In this document: one piece after another, positions 15,316 to 24,585 of the stretch
How the letters are laid out: the number at the start of each line of letters is the position of its first letter
Numbering within the stretch: the first letter of the stretch is position 1
NCBI GenBank assembly: GCA_028715605.1
Contig: JAQURM010000001.1
Location: 508,414-572,413 of the forward strand
From: Desulfovibrionales bacterium
Lineage (GTDB): Bacteria; Desulfobacterota; QYQD01
Length of the DNA: 64,000 bases
Direction: 5' to 3'
Notes under the pieces: model-generated
The model's database searches: none
The model's input: the letters and a program-made list of their open reading frames with translations, nothing else
What the model was told of the DNA's origin: nothing
Made by a program: the position numbers and the translations under genes

Positions 15316-15349
15316 AAAACAAGACGAAAGCTGAATGTTGCTCAATTAG

Positions 15350-15886
15350 TCATTTCTGCCCTGATGGTTTCATAACGTACTCCCAGGCATTAACTCCTGA
15401 CGGTAAAATGGCATCCAGGGCCGCCGAGAGGGCAGAAACCTTTTCTTCAAGTTCTTGAGTTTTTTCGTCCGCCGCATCGGGAAATCCCTTGAATATCGCC
15501 ACGGATAACCTTTCAATCTCTCTCAATTGCTGTCCCATCCCGGCACCGATTAAGTTTAGATGATCAACCAATACCTGACACACAAAGGTATTGCATACTG
15601 GAGACCTGTATTTGTTTAAGGCACAACCGGTGGAGGTCAGGTATCCGCATCCTTTCCCACTGGTCAGGGGATATTTTGTGGCCCTCAGGATAGAGATATC
15701 TGATGCAATGCCGTTGACTCTGATCTCGGTGATGCGCGGGGTCTGGTCTATGCAGCAGTCACGTTCCTCCTCATCTTTCACACAATAGCCTACACAAATA
15801 GGCACAGTATAACGGTCAAAGAATCCCCTGAGAATCCGCTCGGTTTTCAGATATTGCTCTATAAGCAATCCCTTGTCGATAGACAT
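15350..15886 (-). CDS. Cys-rich hypothetical protein
   Basis: 178 residues, family not recognised. It has many Cys: a CVGYC motif and CC (near residues 32-45), then GKGCGYLTSTGCALNKYRSP followed by VCNTFVC (about residues 79-104). This spacing resembles small zinc- or iron-sulfur-binding Cys clusters of the kind that includes GC-x-L...R-x2-C-x3-C. The C-terminal third is a predicted amphipathic helix (EEKVSALSAALDAIL). No signal peptide or membrane segment is present. It follows kdsB convergently and lies downstream of the B12 radical-SAM gene on the same strand. Function is unknown. Confidence 0.7.
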   Translation of the reverse strand: MSIDKGLLIEQYLKTERILRGFFDRYTVPICVGYCVKDEEERDCCIDQTPRITEIRVNGIASDISILRATKYPLTSGKGCGYLTSTGCALNKYRSPVCNTFVCQVLVDHLNLIGAGMGQQLREIERLSVAIFKGFPDAADEKTQELEEKVSALSAALDAILPSGVNAWEYVMKPSGQK

Positions 15887-16027
15887 GGAAGATTTATGTC
15901 TTTGCTTTATTTCTTACATTTTCCAAATAGGTCAGTAGTATAAATAGCATATCATCGATATTAATAGGAACTTTTGGCTTGGCTGGAAGAGGTATATTAT
16001 AGATGGATTAGGACCGGGGGGAAATAA

Positions 16028-17362
16028 CTATCCGCCGAAAGTGTGATAGCCGTTCATAACACGTTGCCGATAGTAGAGGTTTTGTTTAATACAGGCGACA
16101 TATTGAGATAGCGGCAACGGTTTACTGATTATCACCCGTTTTAAAATGGATTTCAAGGAGTATATGTCTTTGAATTTTGACCAATAAAATTCTTCGAGCT
16201 CTGTAGGACTAAAATTTTTCGGGGAAAACAAGACTCTTGTCCCATTGTAATGGGACCAATCATTGTCGAAAATTCTACCCTCTTCTTCAAATCTGTTTCT
16301 TAAAGCTGTCCCAACAACGGGTGTCAAGATGAAGATATGAACCACGCTTACCCTATTGTCCTCTAAGAAATCGACTGTTTCTTGCAAGGATTCAGGGGTG
16401 TCTTCATCGAAACCAAAAATGATACTGGCTTGAATCCAAATACCGGCTTTTTTGAATAATTTTATGATATCCTGATATTGCTCTACCTTATTAAAGCCCT
16501 TGCCAATGCCTTTAAGATTTCGTTGTGAAATGGATTCGAATCCGACGAACATTCTCTGGCAACCACTTTCAGCCATCAGATCAATTAACCCCTTGTCTTT
16601 TAAAATGGTAGTGCTACATTGTCCACTCCAATTAATTTTTAAGGGCTTTATTGTCTTGAATAATTGACGGGCGTAGACCGGATTCCCAATGATATTGTCA
16701 TCAGAAAAGAAAAAATTAAGAGCTCCTTGGCTCCGATAACAGGCAATTTCCTTATAGACATGTTCTACTGGTTTTGTCCTGAACCCCTTTCCCCAAAACC
16801 GTGTGACTGTACAAAAATCACAGTTAAATGGGCAACCCCTGGTTGTCTGGATGGGCAATCTTGGCATAGTAGAACCGTGAGTAATTCGATAGCTGTCTAA
16901 TTTAACATACTTGTATTCCGGGATAATCAGCCTTTTAAGATCCGGTTTTTTATCAGATTGATAAATCGGTTTTAGCTGGTCTCCTTTAGCGTCATCAATT
17001 ACATTTTCCCATATATCTTCCGCCTCACCTATCACAATAGAATCCGCATACTGTCTGGCCTCATCAGGGAGAGTAGTGACATGAATCCCTCCCATGACAA
17101 CCTTTTTGCCCCGTTTTCTAAATTCACCAGCAATTTGATAGGCCCTGGGAATTTGGGATGTCATGCCGGTAATTCCTACTAGGTCTACTTCCTGGTCAAA
17201 ATCGATTTCCTGCACATAATCATCCACAATGGATACATTTACGTCTTTTGGCGTCAGGGCGGCAATGGTAGCCAAGGCGTTACTGGGCATAAGTGAGATC
17301 TTATATTTTCTTACTTGTCTATATTGGTCAAAATGAGAAGGCTGAATGAGTAATAACTTCAT
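16028..17362 (-). CDS. B12-binding radical-SAM protein (HpnP/BchQ-like domain layout)
   Basis: 444 residues. An N-terminal cobalamin-binding-like Rossmann domain (residues 1 to ~140, MKLLLIQPSH..., VVMGGIHVTTLPDEA) is followed by a radical-SAM barrel with the cluster ligands Cys177, Cys181 and Cys184 in TTRGCPFNCDFC. The C-terminal region (~330-444, with EEFYWSKFKDIYSLKSILKR) resembles the extra domain found in HpnP and bacteriochlorophyll methylases. The B12 domain lacks an obvious DxHxxG motif, so base-off binding is likely. Such enzymes usually methylate unactivated carbons. The substrate is not evident and the gene has no pathway partners beside it. Confidence 0.85.
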   Translation of the reverse strand: MKLLLIQPSHFDQYRQVRKYKISLMPSNALATIAALTPKDVNVSIVDDYVQEIDFDQEVDLVGITGMTSQIPRAYQIAGEFRKRGKKVVMGGIHVTTLPDEARQYADSIVIGEAEDIWENVIDDAKGDQLKPIYQSDKKPDLKRLIIPEYKYVKLDSYRITHGSTMPRLPIQTTRGCPFNCDFCTVTRFWGKGFRTKPVEHVYKEIACYRSQGALNFFFSDDNIIGNPVYARQLFKTIKPLKINWSGQCSTTILKDKGLIDLMAESGCQRMFVGFESISQRNLKGIGKGFNKVEQYQDIIKLFKKAGIWIQASIIFGFDEDTPESLQETVDFLEDNRVSVVHIFILTPVVGTALRNRFEEEGRIFDNDWSHYNGTRVLFSPKNFSPTELEEFYWSKFKDIYSLKSILKRVIISKPLPLSQYVACIKQNLYYRQRVMNGYHTFGG

Positions 17363-17777
17363 AATAATCCTAAAAAATATAAAGGCTGATCAAATGCTTT
17401 TTTCAAAAACCGCCATAGAAAGTTTGCCCTTTACTAAATCCCTTTTAGTCTAAAAAGTTAATACAGTCTTTCTGTGGCTTGTCAAGCTAATTTTGCCGCT
17501 CTAGAATTAGCTTTCAATGGATTTGGGTTGCGGAAACGTTTACTTCGGCAGCTTATTGTGGTATTTTTACATAAGATACAGAAGATACAAAACCTGTCGC
17601 TTTTAGGTGATGGATTAAAACTGCTAATGACATTGCAGGTGAAAATTCTATGGGTTGCTAAAATATCGGCAAGAGCATGCCGAAACGGTTTATTAAAAGG
17701 ATGAGTATAAGGCAAGGGGATCTATACGCAAAGCATATTCTGTATGTGTACATGTAAATATACATAAGTAGTTAGGC
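17363..17777. other. Noncoding region between divergent genes
   Basis: A 415-base gap between the radical-SAM gene (minus) and the hybrid kinase gene (plus). Open frames on both strands at 17474-17715 mirror each other and have no ribosome site, so I treat the stretch as noncoding. Both promoters should lie here, but I could not pick a convincing -35/-10 pair or a riboswitch. Confidence 0.5.
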
Positions 17778-20543
17778 ATGGAAAAACATCATAGCTGTAT
17801 CAACACGTTGTCTGTCATTGAATATTTTCAAGAGCATGCTCCCGGGCTTGTCGACGAATTGCTTCAACAGTTAGGCCCGGAGGTGGATGACCTTCCAGAT
17901 GTCAAGGGCTTCCTCATGGATCCGAACAACTGGGTGTCCGGCTATGTGTTGATTAACATGTATAGAAATGCCAAACGGCTCCTGGGCGATGATGTTATCT
18001 TCAAGATTGGCTATGATTCGGTGATAAAAAAACGTTTGGGCTACATACAAAGAATCCTCCTATGTGCCCTTCGAGGTCCAGAACAGGCTATCAAGAGGAT
18101 TCAGACCCTAAACGATAAATTTAACCGGAATAAAGCCATCCATACGGTTGACCTTAATAACAAAGGCGCGATTCTGCAACTGCACTGGTTCCGTAACGTT
18201 CCCCTTTCCGAAGACTTCTGTTCCGTAAATAAGGGCATATATACTGCTGTCCCCGTATTCTGGGGTCTGCCGCCCGCTCATCTTGAAGAGACCAGGTGCT
18301 TTTTTAAGGGCAACGAGTGTTGCGAATACCATTTAACGTGGAAAAGGGAATCCCCTCTTAAAGAATACTTTTTAAAGGTTTTCCTTCCATGGAAGGTTAT
18401 TGAAAACAGTGTTAAGGTCGTTGAAAATAGTATTAGAGAGGTAGAAAGAGACAAGGAACTAATAAAAAAGAAGTATGACGAGGTACACAGGCTAAACATC
18501 CAGCTTAAGAATAAGATCGACCAGCTCTTAAGCCTTCAGGAAGTGAGCACAGCGATCCTTTCCACCCTGGAGACAGAACGTCTATTTGATTTGATCTTAA
18601 GACTACTGGTCAAGGTGGCCCGACTGGACAGGGCGGCCATCTTTATTGTGGACGAAGAGAAACAGGCCCTTTCTCTGGTACACGCTGTCGGCGTCTCGCC
18701 GGAAGATTTTTCAGAGATCAAGGATTACACGGTATCTTTATCCAAAATAGATAACATCATTGCCCGAACTGCGGCCCGGAATGAGCCTGTTTTTGTGGAA
18801 GATGTGGCAGGATCGGCATTGAACAAGGATAACCCACTCATCAGAAAATTCAGACCCAAAGCGTTCATTTTGGTTCCTCTGGCCGCTCAGGGTAAAATAC
18901 TTGGTGTGCTGGTAGGTGATCAAGTCCAGGATAGCCTGAATGTGGCCTTTCCTGATAAGGAATTCTTAACCAGTTTTGCCAACCAGATCGCCATGGCCCT
19001 GAACAATAGCAATCTCTACAGAAAACTTGCCGAATCCGAAAGAAGATATCGACAGTTGATAGAGAATGCCCATGATGGCATCTGGGTCCTGGACGATAAA
19101 GACAACTTGATTTTGGCCAATCGGCGAATGTCAGAAATCTTTACTAATGGACATCTCATAGGCCAAAATATTCACCGCTACGTGGATGGGGAGAATGAGA
19201 GGATTCTCAAGAGGCTGCTTGACCAAAACAGGGCTGGTTTAGTGGCCCAGGGAATGATGGAGTTAAAGGGTAAAGACGGCGGGCAGATCTCAGCCATAAT
19301 CAGCAGTGTGCCTTTAATGGAAGAAGGACTGTGCAAAGGCAGTTTTGCCATAGTAACTGATATTAGCCACATAAAGAGATTGGAACGGCAATTGTACCAG
19401 GCCCAAAAAATGGAATCCGTAGGGACTATGGCCGGTGGGATCGCCCATGACTTTAATAATATTTTGACCAGCATCCTGGGGTATACGGCCCTTCTCAAAC
19501 AGCAAGTTCAAGATATGGATGCCCAAAAACATCTCGACGTTATAGAAAAGTCGAGCTTAAGGGCCGCAGATCTGGTCAAAAAAATGCTCACTTTCAGCCG
19601 GGGAGGCCAGATTCAAAACCTGGCGCCGGTTGATGTCAATGAAATCATCCTGGAAACAGTACGGTTGTTAGAAAACGTTATTGATAAAAGGGTGGAGATT
19701 CAACTGGGGCTGGATGCTAGCCCGGCTACCATTCTGGGGGATGCCACCCAACTACAGCAGGCCATGCTCAACATCTGTCTCAACGCCCGTGACGTAATGC
19801 CGGATGGCGGAGTACTAGGCATTAAAACGGAAATTTGTACGATAAGTAATGGTTACGACACACACTATCTCTCGGTCGCACGCGGCAAATACGTAAAAAT
19901 CAGTATATCTGACACCGGGCCGGGCATTCATGAAAAAGACCTGGGTAAAATTTTCGATCCGTTTTTTACGACTAAACCACTGGGAAAGGGCACAGGGTTA
20001 GGCTTGGCCGTAGTCCACGGAATCGTAACTGGTCTAAAAGGCCGTATATATGTGGATAGTAAGATTGGGAAAGGAAGCATCTTTGAATTGTTTTTCCCGG
20101 AGGCAGACATCGAAGCTGTTGAACAAGCGACAACAGAACATACGGTAAAGGTTGAAGGCAGAGAAACGATATTGCTGGTAGATGATGAACAATACAACAG
20201 GGAACTGGGAGAAAAGGTGCTCACATTTCACGGCTATAATGTGCTATTGGCCAAAGATGGCCTCGAGGCTGTTGACATATATAAATCTGCGAAGGACGCG
20301 ATTGCCCTGGTTATTTTAGATTTCATGATGCCAAACCTATCGGGCCTGGATACCTACAAACGGCTTAAGGAGATTGACCCGGCTGTGAAGGTGATCATTT
20401 GCACCGGTTACGGCCTTGACCATGAGGCCATGCAAGAGCTGCAAGGTGGGATATGTGGCTTTATTCAAAAGCCGTATAATCTTGAAAAACTGGCCCAGGC
20501 AGTCCGCAAAGGTATTGACTCAGGGTTTGTCTTGCCTAACTAG
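17778..20543 (+). CDS. Hybrid sensor histidine kinase (V4R-like, GAF, PAS, HisKA, HATPase, receiver)
   Basis: 921 residues. Domains in order: an N-terminal region (~1-215) with the FKGNECCEYHLTWKR signature typical of V4R/heme-NO-like sensor domains; a coiled coil (~220-255); GAF (~255-415); PAS (~425-540); HisKA with the phospho-acceptor His557 in GGIAHDFNN; an ATPase domain (ISDTGPGI, FFTTKPLGKGTGLGLAVV); and a C-terminal receiver with Asp848 in LVILDFMMP. It is probably cytoplasmic, since no membrane segment is seen. A His-to-Asp relay within the protein is expected. No separate response regulator is next to it, so the output is unknown. The ribosome site before ATG 17778 is weak. Confidence 0.9.
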   Translation: MEKHHSCINTLSVIEYFQEHAPGLVDELLQQLGPEVDDLPDVKGFLMDPNNWVSGYVLINMYRNAKRLLGDDVIFKIGYDSVIKKRLGYIQRILLCALRGPEQAIKRIQTLNDKFNRNKAIHTVDLNNKGAILQLHWFRNVPLSEDFCSVNKGIYTAVPVFWGLPPAHLEETRCFFKGNECCEYHLTWKRESPLKEYFLKVFLPWKVIENSVKVVENSIREVERDKELIKKKYDEVHRLNIQLKNKIDQLLSLQEVSTAILSTLETERLFDLILRLLVKVARLDRAAIFIVDEEKQALSLVHAVGVSPEDFSEIKDYTVSLSKIDNIIARTAARNEPVFVEDVAGSALNKDNPLIRKFRPKAFILVPLAAQGKILGVLVGDQVQDSLNVAFPDKEFLTSFANQIAMALNNSNLYRKLAESERRYRQLIENAHDGIWVLDDKDNLILANRRMSEIFTNGHLIGQNIHRYVDGENERILKRLLDQNRAGLVAQGMMELKGKDGGQISAIISSVPLMEEGLCKGSFAIVTDISHIKRLERQLYQAQKMESVGTMAGGIAHDFNNILTSILGYTALLKQQVQDMDAQKHLDVIEKSSLRAADLVKKMLTFSRGGQIQNLAPVDVNEIILETVRLLENVIDKRVEIQLGLDASPATILGDATQLQQAMLNICLNARDVMPDGGVLGIKTEICTISNGYDTHYLSVARGKYVKISISDTGPGIHEKDLGKIFDPFFTTKPLGKGTGLGLAVVHGIVTGLKGRIYVDSKIGKGSIFELFFPEADIEAVEQATTEHTVKVEGRETILLVDDEQYNRELGEKVLTFHGYNVLLAKDGLEAVDIYKSAKDAIALVILDFMMPNLSGLDTYKRLKEIDPAVKVIICTGYGLDHEAMQELQGGICGFIQKPYNLEKLAQAVRKGIDSGFVLPN

Positions 20544-21077
20544 TTTTCATCCGGAAACTGCCGTTTCCGAATAAATGCTTTCAGCGATCAGCAAAAAGTC
20601 AAGACAACCAATATGTTAAGCTGAACGCTGATAGCTGACTGCTGACCGCACCATCCAGAAAACTAGGGTTTTCGGATGGAAACTAACTAGCTTATATCTC
20701 CTCTGACTTACTGTTTTCCCGCCATAATATCACCACGCGACTCCGAATTTGACATAGTCTTTCTTATCGCAAAAAAAATCTTTTTTTTCGTTTTGTTATG
20801 TGATAGGCATATTCAGCGTTTGAGTGTTTCTTACAGCTAAGCGATTAACTTCTTTTCTCGTGCGGTCTCACTCAAAGCCTCTCTCCACTTAGTGAAGGTC
20901 AATCAGATATACCTTTAGTGCGGTCGAGGCCGATGACCAACTCTGCTGCTAATAATCGTCTCCCGTCAAAAAACACACTATCATATCTTTTGTCATCAAT
21001 ATTGTTGATACCTACGTCCAATCCAGTCTTTTTGGATAATGGCCTATATAAAAAATATTACGAAGGAGGTAATTATT
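20544..21077. other. Noncoding region with inverted repeats upstream of the acyltransferase gene
   Basis: About 530 bases without a gene. 20546-20562 (AGTTTTCATCCGGAAAC-like) pairs with GTTTTCGGATGGAAACT near 20667-20685. Between them lies a second pair built from TTTCAGCGATCAGC and GCTGATAGCTGACTGCTGAC. TTCATCCGGAA also occurs near 61954 and 63599, and the GCTGATAGCTGA element near 56118, so these are dispersed repeats. The remaining 20690-21060 shows nothing I can name. Confidence 0.55.
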
Positions 21078-22082
21078 ATGAAAGGAACAGGCAAACACAT
21101 ATTCGGCAAGGTCGGACTGAGCCGGTTCTTGCAATCGCGGATTAATACGTACATAGTCCGCTTTCTTCCCCTGGCCATCTCCCGGGCCTATTTGTGCTTT
21201 TTGGGGGGCATATATTACGCACTCAACAAGGGGGAACGAAAAGTCATCGAAAATACCATAGCGGCTATATTGGGAGGAAGATGTCACCCCAAAGAAATAA
21301 AAAGGATTACCGAATTGGCGATCAAGGGGATTTTCACCCACTACCATGAAAAATTGTTGATGGCTTATGCCAACTATAAGTGGCTGCGTTCCTTCGTCTT
21401 CCAAAACACCCGCCTGAGAAACCAGGAATTGCTCGATGCGGCCCTTAAAAAAGGCCGGGGCGTTATCCTGGTGACCGGTCATTTTGGAGCGGTAGAACTC
21501 ATGCCCCTGACACTGGCCCTGCGCAATTATCCTTCGACTATGACCGTTCGTTTTAAGACCAGAAGGCTAAAAAAGGCCTTGCTGGAACGGGCCGTACCTT
21601 ACGGCGTTCGTCTTTTGGATGCCAACGCAGAAAATATAATGTTTGCTGCATTCAGCACACTCAAGGAGAATAGAATACTTATTACCGAATGTGATGAGTT
21701 CGAGTCGTGGAGACCGCACAAAGATAAAAGTACAGAGTTTCTGGGAGTTACCTCTCCAGTGGATAGATCCCTGGATGCACTACAGAGGAAATATCAGTCC
21801 CCAGTCATCTTTACACTCTTAAAGCGCGGCTGGAATGGTAGCTATGTTCTGGAATTTCAAGATGTTACTGAAGACGAGGAGACGAAACAAGGCCTTTCTA
21901 TAGCCGAAAGGGCCCTGTCCATCCTGGAGAATTATATTTACACCTATCCCGAGCAGTGGTATCAATGGAAACAGGTTGGCCTATTCTTGAGAATGCAGGG
22001 AGTCATGGAGCAGAGCAATGAGGTTGGAAGCGCTGGACATCTTTCATCTCCGCATCCCGTTTTTGCTTCTAGTCAAACATAG
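21078..22082 (+). CDS. LpxL/HtrB-family lipid A acyltransferase-like protein
   Basis: 334 residues from ATG 21078, which follows a strong AAGGAGG; an ATG 39 bases upstream lacks one. The catalytic H-x4-E is His135/Glu140 in LVTGHFGAVELMP, followed by the conserved Arg-rich stretch and the C-terminal YPEQWYQWKQVG typical of lipid A secondary acyltransferases, which add a fatty acid to Kdo2-lipid IVA at the inner membrane. The N-terminal hydrophobic segment (FLPLAISRAYLCFLGGIYYAL) is the expected anchor. The last 21 codons overlap the next gene in another frame, and the tail (SAGHLSSPHPVFASSQT) is unlike the family. Recent loss of the original stop is one explanation. Confidence 0.83.
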   Translation: MKGTGKHIFGKVGLSRFLQSRINTYIVRFLPLAISRAYLCFLGGIYYALNKGERKVIENTIAAILGGRCHPKEIKRITELAIKGIFTHYHEKLLMAYANYKWLRSFVFQNTRLRNQELLDAALKKGRGVILVTGHFGAVELMPLTLALRNYPSTMTVRFKTRRLKKALLERAVPYGVRLLDANAENIMFAAFSTLKENRILITECDEFESWRPHKDKSTEFLGVTSPVDRSLDALQRKYQSPVIFTLLKRGWNGSYVLEFQDVTEDEETKQGLSIAERALSILENYIYTYPEQWYQWKQVGLFLRMQGVMEQSNEVGSAGHLSSPHPVFASSQT

Positions 22083-23157
22083 CCTGGCAGCCAGACAGTG
22101 TTCGGAATCTCTCGTGGTGCGGGTAGAGACGGAATCGGGCATCTCTGGTTATGGGGAAGGGGCTCCCAGAGGCTATGTAACCGGAGAAAGCATAAGCGAA
22201 AATATCGCATTTTTTGAAAAAAATCTTATACCCATGCTTGCCGGGCACATTTTCCCGGATCCGCTAAGCATGCGCGGGTTTCTTGATGCATTGTCCGCGC
22301 AGGGTGACGCATGCAAAAACCCCTCAGCGGTTTGTGCCCTGGAAACTGCCTTGCTGGATGCGGCCGGGAAGGCATGGCGGCAGTCTGTATCGGAACTACT
22401 CGGCATTGAATGCAAAAAAGGGGACCTTACTTATAGCGCCGTGGTTTCCATGTTATCTTTAGATACATTTCAAACCTATCTGCACATGGTCAAACAGAGG
22501 GAAATGAGATTCCTTAAATTAAAGGTGGGTAACGAGTCCGACCTGGCCCGTCTGGCATTGGTCCGAGATATCCTGGGAAGCGAGGTTGATCTCAGGGTAG
22601 ATGCGAATGGTTACTGGACGGCTGATGAGGCCATCCGGAAGATCGAGGAGATGAAACGATACGGGGTTTCGGCTGTAGAGCAGCCGGTAGTCAAGGAAGA
22701 CTTTAAAGGTCTTAAGAAGGTTTTCGAAAACGCCGGCGTTCCCATTATCGCCGACGAATCGCTCTGTAGTGTCGCCGATGCCGAACGTCTGGCGGAGATG
22801 AAGGCCTGTGAAATTTTTGATATTCGTCTCTCAAAATGCGGCGGGTTCCGGAATGCTGTTAAGATATTGGAGATAGGCCGCAAGACGGGTATAAAAGCCA
22901 TGCTCGGAAGTCATGTCGGCGAAACGGGTATCCTCTCGGCAGCAGGCCGGCGCTTTGCCCAGTGTTTTGATGAACTTGTCTATATCGAGGGTTCCTTCTC
23001 TTCCCTGCTCCTGAAAGAAGATATCATCCGGGAAGATCTGGTCTTCGGCAAGTGGGGCAGGGCGCCTTCGCTTAAGGGGCCGGGTTTGGGTATTACGGTG
23101 CGGGAAGACGTATTGAAAAAATATGCCGTGCAACAGATAACTTTTCAAAAGCTGTAG
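22018..23157 (+). CDS. Enolase-superfamily dipeptide epimerase or muconate cycloisomerase-like enzyme
   Basis: 379 residues. The MRLEALDIFHLRIPF beginning is typical for the family and fixes the start, although it lies 65 bases inside the acyltransferase gene. The capping domain is followed by a barrel with the acid-base Lys pair (LKLKVG), the metal ligands Asp in RVDANGYW, Glu in VEQPV and Asp in ADESLC, and the distal catalytic Lys in RLSKCGG. This pattern belongs to the muconate-lactonising-enzyme subgroup, most often L-Ala-D/L-Glu-type dipeptide epimerases in bacteria, which help recycle murein peptides. Substrate cannot be decided. The 3' end overlaps fadL on the opposite strand by 13 bases. 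Confidence 0.87.
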   Translation: MRLEALDIFHLRIPFLLLVKHSLAARQCSESLVVRVETESGISGYGEGAPRGYVTGESISENIAFFEKNLIPMLAGHIFPDPLSMRGFLDALSAQGDACKNPSAVCALETALLDAAGKAWRQSVSELLGIECKKGDLTYSAVVSMLSLDTFQTYLHMVKQREMRFLKLKVGNESDLARLALVRDILGSEVDLRVDANGYWTADEAIRKIEEMKRYGVSAVEQPVVKEDFKGLKKVFENAGVPIIADESLCSVADAERLAEMKACEIFDIRLSKCGGFRNAVKILEIGRKTGIKAMLGSHVGETGILSAAGRRFAQCFDELVYIEGSFSSLLLKEDIIREDLVFGKWGRAPSLKGPGLGITVREDVLKKYAVQQITFQKL

Positions 23158-24401
23158 GAGATACTGACCGCCAGAGAATGTGAGGTCTGCTGGTATTCCC
23201 CGTTAGTGCGGTTGTCACCGGGTACAACGTCTGCGCCAATGGTATTGTGCTTGTCCCGTTTTTTGCCCAGGATGTAGTTGTAGGCCATACCAATAGTAAA
23301 ATCATTGAGCCGATAATCCCCGCCCAGACAAAATATATGCCGGTCGGCATCCGGGATGGATGGATCCATGGTCTCATCCGGAACCGGGGATTCATCGAAA
23401 ATATAACCGGCCCGGATGGTGGTGGACTTATCCCATCGATAATTAACCCCGAAACGATAGGCGAACACATCGTTCCAGTTCCTTGGTTGAATCGATACCG
23501 ATGTCTGGGCAGCGCCTACCGGTCTATCCAGGTCAACCCTTAATTCCTCAAAGGTGGACCAGCCCATCCAGGTAAGGTCGCATTCAAAGACCCAGGGGAA
23601 CAGCCCCTTGTAGGCCATGCCGGCGAACAGAGAAGGCGGGAAGACTAGCTGACTGTGTGCCCCGCCGCTTGGGAAGAGGTGAGCTACAGCCGCGGGCACG
23701 CTGAATTCTGCCGCGCCATCAATTTTGACCTTGACCTTGCTCCGGTAGGAAAGGCCAATATTTGTGGCGGGAGTCAATTGGTAAATGAGACCCAGGTTGT
23801 ACCCATAGCCGTAATCCGCTCCCTTGAATAACCGGTCACCGTCGGGAAGTGCAAGCGCGCTCAGGTTCAGCTTTCTTCTGAGATCGGCCTCTGTGCGCAT
23901 GACATTGGCGCCACCGGCAACGGATAATTCAGGAGATACTCTCCAGGAGAGAACCGGGTTAATATTTAAAGTCTGTAAATCAGAACTTGTGGCCAGATAG
24001 CGGCCGGTCCAACCGCCGTCCCACTTCGTCCCCAGTCCAAAGGGGGAAAAGGCGCCTAGACCTAAGGCCAGATTTGGCATCAACTCGTGTGTCAAATAGA
24101 ATTGAGGAGGAGAATATAATTGCGATTCGGTCCTGGTTTTTGCGCCCAGACTATCTTTATACTCGGCTCGCGGGGCAATGGCTGTAGCTCCCAGATAGAC
24201 TTGGGTGCCCTTAAGCTGATTTATCCCGGCCGGATTGAAAAAGATAGCCGAAGGATCGTCCGCCTGGGCGACAAAGGCATTTCCCTGCGCCATAGGCGCG
24301 GTGCCCTGTTGGAGAATGGCAAATCCGGCGGCAAAGGCGGCGAGAGGAAAGAGAAGACAAAGCACGCCTGTTGCAGTCGCGATAATTATAATTTTATTCA
24401 T
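23145..24401 (-). CDS. fadL: FadL/OmpP1-family outer-membrane transporter
   Basis: 418 residues with a signal peptide (LFPLAAFAAGFAIL, cleavage before AGF) and the FadL hallmark N-terminus GTAPMAQGNAFVAQADDPSA followed by IFFNPAGINQLKGTQ, which forms the barrel-plug hatch. Alternating beta strands follow and the protein ends SHSLAVSISYSF with a terminal Phe. FadL proteins take up long-chain fatty acids or other hydrophobic molecules. The plug NPA motif is intact. No beta-oxidation genes are next to it. The symbol denotes the family; the actual substrate is unknown. Confidence 0.93.
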   Translation of the reverse strand: MNKIIIIATATGVLCLLFPLAAFAAGFAILQQGTAPMAQGNAFVAQADDPSAIFFNPAGINQLKGTQVYLGATAIAPRAEYKDSLGAKTRTESQLYSPPQFYLTHELMPNLALGLGAFSPFGLGTKWDGGWTGRYLATSSDLQTLNINPVLSWRVSPELSVAGGANVMRTEADLRRKLNLSALALPDGDRLFKGADYGYGYNLGLIYQLTPATNIGLSYRSKVKVKIDGAAEFSVPAAVAHLFPSGGAHSQLVFPPSLFAGMAYKGLFPWVFECDLTWMGWSTFEELRVDLDRPVGAAQTSVSIQPRNWNDVFAYRFGVNYRWDKSTTIRAGYIFDESPVPDETMDPSIPDADRHIFCLGGDYRLNDFTIGMAYNYILGKKRDKHNTIGADVVPGDNRTNGEYQQTSHSLAVSISYSF

Positions 24402-24585
24402 CAGCTTCCCATACTATCTTGTATCTCCCCGGAAATTCAAGGCCAAAATGCAAGGAGAAGATTATACATCCAATCTACCCACCTATCGCTCAGAAATATC
24501 ATTCTTAAATTCAAGTCTTAGCTCAGTCATATCGATAACACATAATAAGCACAGTGGTATATAAAATCGGCAATAGTAATCGGCT

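Noticed and set aside
17474..17715. Paired open frames on both strands in the gap before the hybrid kinase
   Set aside because: Mirror frames without ribosome site or recognisable content, best explained by chance.
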